DNA of 64,000 nt from Mycobacterium celatum (GTDB taxonomy: Bacteria > Actinomycetota > Actinomycetes > Mycobacteriales > Mycobacteriaceae): contig NZ_LQOM01000044.1 of assembly GCF_002101595.1 (NCBI RefSeq), forward strand, positions 1-64,000, read 5' to 3'. The translations under genes and the position numbers were made by a program. The notes under the pieces were generated by a model. That model did no database searches, had not been told where the DNA came from, and saw nothing but the letters and a program-made list of their open reading frames with translations. This document shows positions 31,966 through 41,190 of this stretch, piece after piece (position 1 is the first letter of the stretch; each line of letters opens with the position of its first letter).

Positions 31966-32351
31966 GACTCACGTATCTCGACTCGTCGGGAATCGTGAAG
32001 CTCGTTGACCGAGAGGCAGAATCAGCGGCGCTGCGTCGCTATCTTCGGCGCCGAACACTCGTATCGAGCGCGCTTGCCCGCACGGAGGTGCTCCGTGCAG
32101 CGGCCGCGAAAGGAGACGACGTCGTGGCGCATGGCCGGCAAGTTCTCAAGAGGATCGACCTTGTCCGCATCAACAACCGGGTCATTAGCGCCGCCGCGAC
32201 GATCCTGCCGACCGAGCTGCGAACGCTCGACGCGGTCCACCTCGCAACCGCACAGCAGTTCCGCGACGACCTCCGCGAGATCGTCACTTACGACGTGCGA
32301 ATGGCGGAGGCTGCCGAGTTGCTGGGCTTTCGCGTTACCGCACCTCGCTAG
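31962..32351 (+). CDS. vapC: VapC toxin (PIN-domain RNase)
   Basis: This 129-residue PIN protein has the first acidic residue in LTYLDSSGIVKLV (Asp about 6), Glu in ARTEVLRA, Asp in LDAVHLATA and Asp in TYDVRM, making a complete active site. It cleaves RNA when released from VapB. The TAG overlaps tail-to-tail by 4 nt with the KstD-like gene on the minus strand, so this toxin-antitoxin pair is tightly packed against the ring-degradation module. Confidence 0.9.
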   Translation: MRLTYLDSSGIVKLVDREAESAALRRYLRRRTLVSSALARTEVLRAAAAKGDDVVAHGRQVLKRIDLVRINNRVISAAATILPTELRTLDAVHLATAQQFRDDLREIVTYDVRMAEAAELLGFRVTAPR

Positions 32352-33949
32352 ACATTCAGCGACTCGCCGGTCGCCGCATAGCGGCCGGCGCGGAAGCCGA
32401 AAACCATTGCTGGGCCGATAGTTCCGCCGGCGCCGCCATATGCGCGCCCGGTCACCCCGGCCATCGCGTTGCCGGCGGCGAACAACCCCGGTATCGGCGC
32501 GCCGCTGACATGCAGCACCCGCCCGTCGCGGTCGGTGCGCGGCCCGCCCTTGGTGCCCATCGCGCCGACCGACACCGGCACCGCGTAGTAGGGGGCGGTG
32601 TCTATGGGCCCCAGTGTCTTTCCAGCCAGGGTGGAGGCGCGCTCGTCACCCCAGTAGCCGTCGTATGCGCTTGAGCCGCGGCCGAATTCGGGATCCGATC
32701 CGTCGGCGACGTTGCGGTTCCAGCGTTCGATGGTGCGGGCCAGCCCGTCGGCGTCGATGCCAGTCTTGGTGCCGAGTTCGGCGAAATCGGCTGAGGCGCA
32801 GAACCAATCGGGGACCGGCCCCCCCGGAGCAACGCCGAGAAACCCGTAGCGTTTGAGGTGCAGCGAGTCGAAGACGATCCACGCGGGATCGTTGACGTAG
32901 CCGTCGCGCGGGTCGAGGTAGTGGAAGGCACCGGCCATCGAGTTGTAGTCGCAGGCCTCGTTGACGAACCGGCGGCCGGCCCGGTTGACGATGATGCTGC
33001 GCGGACGGGTGCGTTCCAGCCGCACGCTGCGGCTGCGCTGATGCCCGTCGATGGTGTCACCTGGAATTCGCACGATCGGCACCCACCACGCTTCGCCCAT
33101 GTTGGCCAGCTCGGCGCCGTGCGCCATCGCCATGCGCAGGCCGTCGCCGGTGTTGTTCGGCGGCGACACCGCACCGTGCATCGGTCCGCGCAGAAAAGCC
33201 TTGACCCACGCGGGATTCCACTCGAATCCACCGGTGCCCAGGACGACGCCGCGCCGAGCGCGGACCATGCGCGAGCCCACCCGCACGCCGGCGATGCCAT
33301 CACCGTCGACAACCAGCTCCTCGGCGCGCGCGTTGGTGCACGGCGTCACCCCCAGATCCAGCAATCCCTTGAGCAGCCCGGCGATCAGCGCGGTGCCGGC
33401 CACGCACAAGTCGGCGCCTTCGTCGACGTCGGCGTGCAGCCGCGCGCGGGTCTCGGCGTCGAACCCGACATTGGACCAGTCCGCGGGAAACGCCGTGATC
33501 CGGTCACGCCACTCGCCCAACTGCGCCAGATCGTAAGGCGCGGCGCAAAAAGACCTGCCGCCGGAGGGCCGCCCGCCGGGCAGTTCGGGTTTGTAGTCGG
33601 GGAAGCCGGTCGCGATTTCGAAGCGCAGGCCGCTGTGCGCCTCGACGAAATCGAGCATCACCTGGCCGGTCCGCACGAAGGTCTCGACCAGCGGCTCGTC
33701 CATCGATCCGAAAGACTGTGCACGCAGGTAGCTCAAAGCGTCGTCAACAGTCAATTCGCCGTCGGGACAACGGTTATGGGCGGGAATCCACACCACACCG
33801 CCCGACACCGCGGTGGTGCCGCCCACCGTCGGCGCCTTCTCGTACACAGCCACCGAGGCGCCGTTGGCGGCCGCGGTCAGCGCGGCGGTGAGGCCGGCGC
33901 CGCCGCTGCCGAGCACGACGACGTCGACTTCGTGGTCCCAGGAAGGCAT
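32348..33949 (-). CDS. KstD-like FAD-dependent dehydrogenase
   Basis: This 533-residue flavoprotein has the FAD motif VVLGSGGAGLTAALTAA at the N-terminus and the C-terminal flavin region GLFAAGNAMAGVTGRAYGG followed by TIGPAMVFG. TAPYYAVPVS and GTKGGPRTDRDGRVL match the 3-ketosteroid delta-1-dehydrogenase/fumarate-reductase family. It would introduce a double bond next to a carbonyl in a ring or enoyl substrate. It lies 11 nt downstream of the IclR gene on the same strand, so IclR and this enzyme are co-transcribed. Confidence 0.85.
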   Translation of the reverse strand: MPSWDHEVDVVVLGSGGAGLTAALTAAANGASVAVYEKAPTVGGTTAVSGGVVWIPAHNRCPDGELTVDDALSYLRAQSFGSMDEPLVETFVRTGQVMLDFVEAHSGLRFEIATGFPDYKPELPGGRPSGGRSFCAAPYDLAQLGEWRDRITAFPADWSNVGFDAETRARLHADVDEGADLCVAGTALIAGLLKGLLDLGVTPCTNARAEELVVDGDGIAGVRVGSRMVRARRGVVLGTGGFEWNPAWVKAFLRGPMHGAVSPPNNTGDGLRMAMAHGAELANMGEAWWVPIVRIPGDTIDGHQRSRSVRLERTRPRSIIVNRAGRRFVNEACDYNSMAGAFHYLDPRDGYVNDPAWIVFDSLHLKRYGFLGVAPGGPVPDWFCASADFAELGTKTGIDADGLARTIERWNRNVADGSDPEFGRGSSAYDGYWGDERASTLAGKTLGPIDTAPYYAVPVSVGAMGTKGGPRTDRDGRVLHVSGAPIPGLFAAGNAMAGVTGRAYGGAGGTIGPAMVFGFRAGRYAATGESLNV

Positions 33950-33960
33950 CGAACGTCCTT

Positions 33961-34626
33961 TCAGCTAAGAATTGCCGACAATTCCTTGGCCGCCTTGATC
34001 ACTGCGTCCTTGCCGCGCAGCACGACGTCCTCGCGGTGCGAGATCAGGTTGATACAGGTTGGCGGCGACGGCGGTTGGCGATGGACCGGCACCGCCAGGC
34101 CGTAGGTGTTCGGCTCGATCTCGCCGTGGGTGACGACCCAGCCCTGCTCGCGGGCCCGCGCGACGAGGTCGCGTTCCCCGGGACGCGGCGGCATGCTCGC
34201 CAGCAGCGCGATGCCGGCGGCGCCGCGGTGCAGCGGGTAGCGGCTGCCCTCGTGGAATGCCAGCTGGTAGGCGACCTGGGTGGGCACGATCACCGCGAGC
34301 GCCACCTGCTGGTCGCCCTCGGCCACCAGCAACGACACCGTGGTGCCCAGATCGTCGGCCAGCGCCCGCAGCGTGGGCACGCTCAGCTGGCGCATGTTGC
34401 GGTCGAACGACGCGCCCAGGACCGCCAGTCCCGCCGCCGGGCGGTACCGCCCGTCGTCACCCTTGGCGATCAATCGGAACTCGGCCAGCGTGCCGAGCAG
34501 CCGGTAGGCGATCGTGCGGTGCACCCCGACGCCGTCGGCGACCTGCTGCACCGACAGGCCCGTCGGGGCCTCGGCCACCAACTGCAGCGCCGTGAGCCCC
34601 CGGGCCAAGGTCTGCGAGCCGTTCAC
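33961..34626 (-). CDS. IclR-family transcriptional regulator
   Basis: This 221-residue protein has an N-terminal winged helix (RGLTALQLVAEAPTGLSVQQ, then GVHRTIAYRLLGTLAEF) and a GAF-like effector domain (about 80-221). It is divergent from the hydrolase-mhpA-mhpB operon. IclR proteins such as MhpR commonly activate or repress aromatic-degradation genes in response to the aromatic substrate. A palindrome at 34685 lies between the two operons. Confidence 0.9.
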   Translation of the reverse strand: MNGSQTLARGLTALQLVAEAPTGLSVQQVADGVGVHRTIAYRLLGTLAEFRLIAKGDDGRYRPAAGLAVLGASFDRNMRQLSVPTLRALADDLGTTVSLLVAEGDQQVALAVIVPTQVAYQLAFHEGSRYPLHRGAAGIALLASMPPRPGERDLVARAREQGWVVTHGEIEPNTYGLAVPVHRQPPSPPTCINLISHREDVVLRGKDAVIKAAKELSAILS

Positions 34627-34684
34627 GGTCGCGTCCTTGACACACCAGCACTGGAGAGTGATGCTCTATACATAGTGCACATCA

Positions 34685-34703
34685 GTGTGCGATTTTAGCA
34701 CAC
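34685..34703. promoter_or_regulatory. Candidate IclR operator
   Basis: GTGTGC and GCACAC flank a 7-bp AT-rich spacer, 49 bp before the hydrolase start and about 59 bp above the IclR start. Nearby GTGCAC adds further partial symmetry. It is the clearest dyad in this divergent promoter. Confidence 0.45.
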
Positions 34704-34751
34704 ACGGCTCGCCGAAAACGAGAACTAAGTTTCCGGCCAGAGAGGAAGCGG

Positions 34752-35621
34752 GTGGCGGAGTACGAGAGCGTCTGGAGCGACCTGCAGGGTGTCCCGTTCG
34801 AGCAGGGCTACCTGGACGCCGACGGCGTCCGAACCCGCTATCTGCATGCCGGCGACGCGGATGACAGGCCGGTGCTTGTGTTATTGCACGGCTCCGGTGG
34901 TCACGCCGAGGCATACGTCCGCAACCTGGAGGCGCACGCCGAGCACTTCTCCACCTGGGCGATCGACATGCTGGGCCATGGCTATACCGACAAGCCCGGC
35001 CATCCCCTCGAAATATCGCACTACGTCGAGCATCTGATGGCGGTGCTGGATGCGATCGGCGCGCAGCGTGCCCACGTGTCCGGTGAGTCGCTCGGCGGCT
35101 GGGTCGCCGCGCGGGCCGCCATCGACCACCCGGACCGGGTCGACCGGCTGGTGCTCAACACCGCCGGCGGTTCACAGGCCGATCCCGAAGTGATGCAACG
35201 GATTATCACGCTGTCAATGGCAGCGGCCGAGAACCCGAGCTGGGAGACCGTGCAGGCGCGGATCAAGTGGCTGATGGCCGACAAGTCCAAGGACTACGAC
35301 GATCTGGTCGCCAGCCGCCAACGCGTCTACCGGCAACCGGGTTTCGCCGCCGCGATGCGCGACATCATGGCGCTGCAGGATCCGCAGATCCGGGCCCGCA
35401 ACCTGCTCGGTCCCGCTGAGTACGGCGCCATCACCGCGCCCACCCTGGTGCTGTGGACCAGCGACGACCCCACCGCCGACGTCGACGAGGGCCGCCGGAT
35501 CGCCTCGATGATCCCCGGTGCGCGCTTCGAAGTGATGCCGGGTTGCGGGCACTGGCCGCAGTACGAGGACGCCAAGACGTTCAACCGGCTCCATCTCGAC
35601 TTCCTGCTGGGACGCTCATGA
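34752..35621 (+). CDS. MhpC-like alpha/beta hydrolase
   Basis: This 289-residue alpha/beta hydrolase has LLHGSGGHAEAY forming the oxyanion hole, the nucleophile in SGESLGGWVA, Asp in WTSDDPTADV and His in PGCGHWPQYE. The pattern matches meta-cleavage-product hydrolases (MhpC/BphD/HsaD) that split C-C bonds in ring-opened dienes. It begins at GTG 34752, with AGAGGAAG just upstream, and overlaps mhpA by 4 nt (ATGA), placing it first in the ring-degradation operon. Confidence 0.85.
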   Translation: MAEYESVWSDLQGVPFEQGYLDADGVRTRYLHAGDADDRPVLVLLHGSGGHAEAYVRNLEAHAEHFSTWAIDMLGHGYTDKPGHPLEISHYVEHLMAVLDAIGAQRAHVSGESLGGWVAARAAIDHPDRVDRLVLNTAGGSQADPEVMQRIITLSMAAAENPSWETVQARIKWLMADKSKDYDDLVASRQRVYRQPGFAAAMRDIMALQDPQIRARNLLGPAEYGAITAPTLVLWTSDDPTADVDEGRRIASMIPGARFEVMPGCGHWPQYEDAKTFNRLHLDFLLGRS

Positions 35622-37279
35622 CAACCGACGTCGACGTCGTCGTGGTCGGGGCCGGCCCGGTCGGGTTGACATTGGCCAATATCCTTGGCCTGCAGGGCGT
35701 TCGGACGCTGGTTGTCGACGAGCGTGCGTCGCTGATCGACTATCCCCGCGGCGTCGGTCTGGACGACGAGGCGTTACGCACCTTCCAGGCGATCGGCCTG
35801 GTGGACGCGATCCTGCCGCACACTGTGCCCAACCAGATCCTACGGTTCGTCGACGCCAAGCGGCGCGTGCTGGCCGAGATGGCGCCGGCCGACGCCCGAT
35901 TCGGCTGGCCGAAACGCAATGGGTTCGTGCAGCCGCTGGTCGACGCCGAATTACTGCGCGGCTTGGACAGATTCGAGCACGTTGAGGTGTGGTGGGAGCG
36001 CCCGATGACCTCGTGCACGCAGACCTCCGACGCAGTGACAGTCGAACTCGGCGAGGGGGAGCCTCTGCGCGCACGTTACGTCGTCGGCTGCGACGGCGGG
36101 CGCAGCACCACCCGGCGGCTGATGGGCGTGTCCTTCGACGGCACCACCTCGTCGACCCGCTGGCTGGTCATCGACCTGGCCAACGATCCGCTCGGTCATC
36201 CGAACAGCGAGGTCGGTGCGGACCCCGAGCGCCCATACGCGTCGATCTCCATCGCGCACGGGATTCGCCGGTTCGAGTTCATGATCCACGCCGACGAATC
36301 CGACGAACAGGCCGAGGATCCGGCGTTTCTCGCGCGCATGCTCGCGCCGTTCGTGCCACACCCGGACCGCGTCGACGTGATCCGCCACCGGGTGTACACC
36401 CACCACTCCCGGATCGCCGGCGCGTTCCGCCGGGGTCGGCTGCTGTTGGCCGGCGACGCCGCGCATCTGATGCCGGTATGGCAGGGCCAGGGCTACAACA
36501 GCGGTATCCGGGACGCCGCTAACCTCGGCTGGAAACTGGCCGCAGTGCTGAACGGTCAGGCCGACGACGCGTTGCTCGACACCTACGACGCGGAACGCCG
36601 CAAGCACGCCCGGGCGATGATCGACCTGTCCACGATGGTGGGCCGGGTCATCTCACCGACCAACCGCCGGGTCGCCGCCGCCCGCGACCTGCTGGTGCGA
36701 TCGGCGTCAATTGTGCCCTCGCTCAAGCGGTATGTGCTCGAGATGCGGTTCAAGCCGATGCCCCGCTACGAGCACGGCGCCGTCGTGCACACCACGCCGA
36801 ACTCGCCGGTCGGCACGCTGTTCGTGCAACCCCGGGTGGACACCCGCCATCATTGCAACGTCATGCTCGACGATGTACTGGGCATCGGTTTCGCCGTGCT
36901 GTGCTGGAACAACAATCCCAGGGAAATCCTTGGCGCACAGGCGTTCGCGGACTGGAAGGCGTTGGGTGCACGGTTCGTCGCCGCGCGGCCCCTCGAACAG
37001 CTGCACTGGAGCGGACACGACGACCCCGAAGTGGTGATCGTCGGAGACCGCGACGGTGAGTTGAAAGCCTGGTTCGACACCCATCAGGAATCTGTGTTGT
37101 TCCTGCGCCCCGATCGCTGCATCGCCGGCGCCTGCATCGCCCAACTCGCACCCGAGCTGAGCGCCAAGATCTTCGACGTCCTCACCTTGACTCCGGGAGG
37201 AAACCGTGCCGCTAGCCCTGTGTTGTATGTCTCACAGCCCGCTACTGAATCTGCCAGGGCCGTCGCAGGACCTCCTTGA
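35618..37279 (+). CDS. mhpA: 3-(3-hydroxyphenyl)propionate hydroxylase-like monooxygenase
   Basis: This 553-residue class A flavin monooxygenase has VVVGAGPVGLTLANIL at the N-terminus, the DG motif YVVGCDGGRSTTRRLM and the GD motif LLAGDAAHLMPVWQGQGYNS. The length and the C-terminal thioredoxin-like domain equal those of MhpA, which ortho-hydroxylates 3-(3-hydroxyphenyl)propionate to the 2,3-dihydroxy compound. The true ring substrate here may differ. The ATG is in a 4-nt ATGA overlap with the hydrolase gene, and the last 74 nt overlap mhpB. Confidence 0.85.
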   Translation: MTTDVDVVVVGAGPVGLTLANILGLQGVRTLVVDERASLIDYPRGVGLDDEALRTFQAIGLVDAILPHTVPNQILRFVDAKRRVLAEMAPADARFGWPKRNGFVQPLVDAELLRGLDRFEHVEVWWERPMTSCTQTSDAVTVELGEGEPLRARYVVGCDGGRSTTRRLMGVSFDGTTSSTRWLVIDLANDPLGHPNSEVGADPERPYASISIAHGIRRFEFMIHADESDEQAEDPAFLARMLAPFVPHPDRVDVIRHRVYTHHSRIAGAFRRGRLLLAGDAAHLMPVWQGQGYNSGIRDAANLGWKLAAVLNGQADDALLDTYDAERRKHARAMIDLSTMVGRVISPTNRRVAAARDLLVRSASIVPSLKRYVLEMRFKPMPRYEHGAVVHTTPNSPVGTLFVQPRVDTRHHCNVMLDDVLGIGFAVLCWNNNPREILGAQAFADWKALGARFVAARPLEQLHWSGHDDPEVVIVGDRDGELKAWFDTHQESVLFLRPDRCIAGACIAQLAPELSAKIFDVLTLTPGGNRAASPVLYVSQPATESARAVAGPP

Positions 37280-38105
37280 TGACATCGACGCCGCACTCGC
37301 GCAGGCTCGCGACTTCGTCAACGATTTCGACCCCGAACTCGCCGTGGTGTTTGCGCCGGATCACTACAACGGGTTCTTCTACAAGCTGATGCCGCCGTTC
37401 TGTATCGGAACGTCCGCCGAGGGTGTCGGCGACTACAACACCTACGCCGGCCCGCTCGATGTTTCCGATGCGCTTGCGGCTAGTTGCGCGAAAGCCATTC
37501 TTGCCGCGGGCGTCGACATCGCGATATCCGCGTGCATGGAAGTGGACCACGGTACCGTCCAGCCGCTGGAGAAACTGTTCGGTGATGCGACCGCCCGACC
37601 GGTGATCCCGATCTTCATCAACTCCGTCGCCACTCCGTTGGGACCACTGCAACGTGCCCGGGCGCTCGGTGAGGCAGTCGGCAACCATTTGATCGGCCTC
37701 GAGAAGCGGGTGCTGGTGCTGGGATCCGGTGGGCTGTCGCATGATCCGCCGGTCAGTGTGCGGAACCGCCGGATGACCGCCGAGGAGCGACAGGCCCGCC
37801 AGGCGGCCGTGATCGATGCTGCCCGCAGCTACGCCGACGGCACCAGCGACCGCCAACCGATCAACCCGGCCTGGGATCACCGCTTCCTCGACATCGTCGA
37901 CTCCGGACAGCTGGCCGACCTCGACGGTTGGTCCAACTCGTTCATCACCCACGAGGGCGGCAACTCCGCGCACGAAATCCGCACCTGGGTCGCCGCTTTC
38001 GCCGCTCTCGCGGCCGCAGGGCCATACCGGACCACGGTGCGTTATTACAAGGAGGCCGCGGAGCTCATCGCCGGTTTCGCGATCAGGACGGCGGTGCCGG
38101 TGTGA
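37206..38105 (+). CDS. mhpB: 2,3-dihydroxyphenylpropionate 1,2-dioxygenase-like enzyme
   Basis: This 299-residue LigB-type extradiol dioxygenase begins LALCCMSHSPLLNLPGP with the first iron-ligand His. It has FAPDHYNGFFYKLMPPFCIG and the acid-base region MEVDHGTVQPLEKLFG, where His corresponds to the catalytic His115 of the E. coli enzyme. GSGGLSHDPPV corresponds to the His179 region. It would open a catechol ring next to the hydroxyls. GGGAGGAAACC precedes the GTG, which lies inside the end of mhpA. Its stop overlaps the next start. Confidence 0.9.
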   Translation: MPLALCCMSHSPLLNLPGPSQDLLDDIDAALAQARDFVNDFDPELAVVFAPDHYNGFFYKLMPPFCIGTSAEGVGDYNTYAGPLDVSDALAASCAKAILAAGVDIAISACMEVDHGTVQPLEKLFGDATARPVIPIFINSVATPLGPLQRARALGEAVGNHLIGLEKRVLVLGSGGLSHDPPVSVRNRRMTAEERQARQAAVIDAARSYADGTSDRQPINPAWDHRFLDIVDSGQLADLDGWSNSFITHEGGNSAHEIRTWVAAFAALAAAGPYRTTVRYYKEAAELIAGFAIRTAVPV

Positions 38106-39892
38106 GCCACGCTAGGGACGCGAGTGTGAAGTTAGGTTCACGTTCGACACCCGAGTGTGAACCTAACTTCACGCTCGGCGGTATTCATGAGGTCGATGTC
38201 CTGGTGGTCGGCTCCGGCGGCGGCGGCATGACGGCCGCGCTGACGGCCGAGGCCGCCGGGTTGGACACCCTCGTCGTCGAAAAGGCTTCGTATTTCGGCG
38301 GTTCCACCGCACTGTCCGGCGGCGGCATCTGGGTGCCCGGAGCGCCGGCGCAACGCCGCGAGGGTTACACCCCGTCGCCCGACGGTGTCGTCGAGTACCT
38401 GCGCCGCATCACCGACGGCCTGGTCAGCGACGCCCGGATCCGCCGGTACGTCGAGGCGGCGCCGCAGATGATGGAGTTCCTCGAGCAACTCAGCCCGTGG
38501 TTCGAATTCGTCTGGAAACCCGGCTACGCCGACTACTACCCGGAGTTGCCCGGCGGCTCGGAGCTGGGCAGCACGATCAACGTGCCCGCGATCGACCTGC
38601 GCACGCTGGGGCCCGACGAGCAGCACCTGCTGCAGCCGCTGGCGCTGGCGCCGCGGGGAATCTGGCTGGGCCCCAAAGAGCTCCGCTCCTTCTATCAGGT
38701 CCGTCAATCGTGGGCGGGCAAGGCGGTGCTGGCCAAGCTGGTGTGGCGGATGGTGCGGGCCCGGGTTTTCGGCGACCGCATGGCGGCCATCGGACAGTCG
38801 CTGGCGGCGCGGCTGCGCCTGGCGATGAAAGATCGCGGCATTCCACTGTGGCTGAACTCGCCGATGACCCAGCTGATCACCGACGCCGACGGGTCGGTGA
38901 CCGGGGCTATGGTAGTCAAAAACGGTGCGCCACGGCAGATCTACGCCCGCCGCGGCGTCATTCTGGCGACCGGCGGATTCGACCACGACCTGGCCTGGCG
39001 CAAAGAACACCAGCCGGTCATCGACCAAGATTGGAGCTTCGGCAACCCCGCGGCCACCGGCGACGGCATCCGCGCCGGCCAGCAGGTAGGCGCTGCCGCC
39101 GACCTGCTCGACGAAGCGTGGTGGTTCCCCGCCATCCAATGGCCCGACGGCAGGCTGCAATTCATGCTCAACGAACGCATGATGCCGTCCCAGTTCATCG
39201 TCAACGGCGTCGGGAAACGCTTCATCAACGAGGCCGCGCCCTACATGGACTTCGGCCACGCCATGCTCGAGGGTCAAAAGACTGGTGTCACCCACATCCC
39301 GTGCTGGCTGATCACCGACCACCGGTCCTGGAACCGCTATGTCATCGCCGGACATCTTCCGTTACCGAAGGTCCCCAAAGCGCCGGTGCCCACCGGCCGC
39401 AAAGTTCCGCACGCCTGGCTGGACTCTGGCGTGGTCAGGTCCGCCACCAGCTGGGCGGAACTGGCCGCCAAGATCGGCGTCCCCGCCGCCGCGCTGCAAG
39501 ACACCGCGACACGATTCAACGAGCTGGCCCGCAAGGGTCACGACGACGACTTCAACAGAGGTGACAGCGTTTACGACAACTATTACGGAGATCCCACCCT
39601 GGACAATCCCAACCTGTATCCACTGGGCAAGCCGCCCTACTACGCGTTCCGGATCATTCTCGGCGACCTCGGCACGTCGGGCGGCTTGCGCACCGACGAG
39701 CACGCCCGCGTGGTACGCGCCGACGACAGTGTGGTGCGCGGCCTGTACGCGGTGGGCAATACCGCAGCGCCGGTGATGGGCCGCAGCTACGCCGGCGCCG
39801 GCGCCACCATCGGACCGGCCATGACGTTCGGCTACGTCGCGGCCAAACACCTTGTAAGCCAACGGTCAACGCTTATTGGAGGTAACCAGTGA
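38102..39892 (+). CDS. Second KstD-like FAD dehydrogenase with palindrome-derived N-terminus
   Basis: This 596-residue flavoprotein has VDVLVVGSGGGGMTAALT after about 35 unusual leading residues, then ATGGFDHDLAWRKEH and the C-terminal GLYAVGNTAAPVMGRSYAGA with TIGPAMTFG. KPPYYAFRI and GTSGGLRTDEHARVV match the KstD/fumarate-reductase family. No start codon exists between the Rossmann motif and GTG 38126, so the leader, which is encoded largely by the palindromic repeat at 38121-38177, must be at least partly translated. GTG 38102 overlaps the mhpB stop and is preferred. Confidence 0.85.
   Translation: MSHARDASVKLGSRSTPECEPNFTLGGIHEVDVLVVGSGGGGMTAALTAEAAGLDTLVVEKASYFGGSTALSGGGIWVPGAPAQRREGYTPSPDGVVEYLRRITDGLVSDARIRRYVEAAPQMMEFLEQLSPWFEFVWKPGYADYYPELPGGSELGSTINVPAIDLRTLGPDEQHLLQPLALAPRGIWLGPKELRSFYQVRQSWAGKAVLAKLVWRMVRARVFGDRMAAIGQSLAARLRLAMKDRGIPLWLNSPMTQLITDADGSVTGAMVVKNGAPRQIYARRGVILATGGFDHDLAWRKEHQPVIDQDWSFGNPAATGDGIRAGQQVGAAADLLDEAWWFPAIQWPDGRLQFMLNERMMPSQFIVNGVGKRFINEAAPYMDFGHAMLEGQKTGVTHIPCWLITDHRSWNRYVIAGHLPLPKVPKAPVPTGRKVPHAWLDSGVVRSATSWAELAAKIGVPAAALQDTATRFNELARKGHDDDFNRGDSVYDNYYGDPTLDNPNLYPLGKPPYYAFRIILGDLGTSGGLRTDEHARVVRADDSVVRGLYAVGNTAAPVMGRSYAGAGATIGPAMTFGYVAAKHLVSQRSTLIGGNQ
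38121..38177. repeat. Nested palindromic repeat inside a coding start
   Basis: Two 26-bp hairpins, CGAGTGTGAA-6-TTCACGTTCG at 38121-38146 and CGAGTGTGAA-6-TTCACGCTCG at 38152-38177, are also reverse complements of each other over the inner GTGAAGTTAGGTTCAC. The element belongs to the same family as the convergent terminator at 24658. Here it lies within an operon, inside the reading frame of the KstD-like gene. Confidence 0.75.
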
Positions 39893-41190
39893 AAATCTCA
39901 CTGTTCTACGAATTCGCCCTGCCCCGCCCGTGGACGCCCGACGACGAGCGGATCCTGCTGCAGGACTGCCTCGACGAGGTGGAGGCCGCCGACAAGGCCG
40001 GTTTCTCCACAGTGTGGCTGACCGAGCACCACTTCCTCGAGGAGTACTGCCATTCCACCGCGCCGGAGATCTTCCTGGCCGCCGCCAGCCAGCGCACCAA
40101 GAACATTCGGCTGGGTTTTGGCATCATGCATCTGCCGCCGGTGGTCAACCACCCCGCCCGAGTGGCTGAACGGATCGCTACCCTGGATCTGCTCTCCAAC
40201 GGACGCGTCGAGTTCGGCACCGGAGAATCCTCGTCGGTCGGCGAACTCGGCGGCTTCGGCATCGATCCCGCCGACAAGCGCGCCCAGTGGGAGGAGGCGC
40301 TCGAGGTCTCGATCCGCTGTATGATCGAAGAACCCTTCACCGGGTTCAAAGGCGAACACATCGAGATGCCGGCCCGCAACGTGATCCCCAAACCGATGCA
40401 AAAGCCGCATCCGCCGGTGTGGGTGGCCTGCACCCGGCCGGCCACCGTCCAGATGGCCGCTCAAAAGTGCATCGGCGCACTGAGTTTCGCCTACACCGGT
40501 CCGGGGCCGCTGACCGAGCGGGTCAACGGGTACTACAAGGAATTCGAGGAGAACGGCGTCCCGGTCACCCCGGCGATCAACCCGAACATCCTGGCCATTG
40601 GTGGCGACCTGTCGATGATGGTCGCCAAGACCGACGAGCAGGCGCTGCAACGGCTCGGAAAAGGCGGCGGTTTCTTCTCGTTCGGGATCATGCACTACTA
40701 CATGACCGGTGTGCACACGCCGGGCCGGACCGGCGTCTGGGAGCGCTACCTCGAAGAGGTCGAGAAGGATCCGACGCTGGCCTACGGGCCGGGGCGCGGG
40801 GCGATCGGCTCGCCGGCCACGGTGCGGGAGTTCCTGCGCGGCTACGAGGACAGCGGCGTCGACGAGATCATCTTGCTGCTCAACCCGCGCAGCCACGAAG
40901 GCACCATGGAGTCCATCGAGATCATGGGCAAGGAAGTACTGCCCGAGTTCATCGAACGCGACGCAAAAGCGGTGGCCGACAAGGCAAAGCGGTTGGAGCC
41001 GGTCGTCGAGAAGATCGAGGCCCGCCGGACCGCGTCCACGGCACCGGAATTCGACGAAGGCTACTCGTTCGGCGGCCTGCCTACCGGTCGCGGCGGGAAG
41101 TTCACCGCGAGCGAGATTCCCGAGGCGATGGCCGAGATCAACGAGGGCCGGGTTCAGGCGGCGCAACGCGCCAAAGAACAGCGTCAGTGA
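39889..41190 (+). CDS. Luciferase-like flavin monooxygenase
   Basis: This 433-residue LLM protein has the luciferase His-His pair in VWLTEHHFLEEYC (about residue 45), GFGIMHLPPVVNHPARVAE and the cofactor region LLSNGRVEFGTGESS. The C-terminal extension (about 345-433) is longer than in bacterial luciferase. Such enzymes use reduced FMN and O2. An FMN reductase is encoded four genes downstream in the same operon. GGAGGTAACCA precedes the GTG, which overlaps the KstD-like gene by 4 nt. Confidence 0.85.
   Translation: MKISLFYEFALPRPWTPDDERILLQDCLDEVEAADKAGFSTVWLTEHHFLEEYCHSTAPEIFLAAASQRTKNIRLGFGIMHLPPVVNHPARVAERIATLDLLSNGRVEFGTGESSSVGELGGFGIDPADKRAQWEEALEVSIRCMIEEPFTGFKGEHIEMPARNVIPKPMQKPHPPVWVACTRPATVQMAAQKCIGALSFAYTGPGPLTERVNGYYKEFEENGVPVTPAINPNILAIGGDLSMMVAKTDEQALQRLGKGGGFFSFGIMHYYMTGVHTPGRTGVWERYLEEVEKDPTLAYGPGRGAIGSPATVREFLRGYEDSGVDEIILLLNPRSHEGTMESIEIMGKEVLPEFIERDAKAVADKAKRLEPVVEKIEARRTASTAPEFDEGYSFGGLPTGRGGKFTASEIPEAMAEINEGRVQAAQRAKEQRQ

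Noticed and set aside
32858..34105. 415-residue plus-strand frame opposite the KstD-like and IclR genes
   Set aside because: Its composition is skewed to Arg, Ala, Val and His, as expected for an antisense shadow in G+C-rich DNA.
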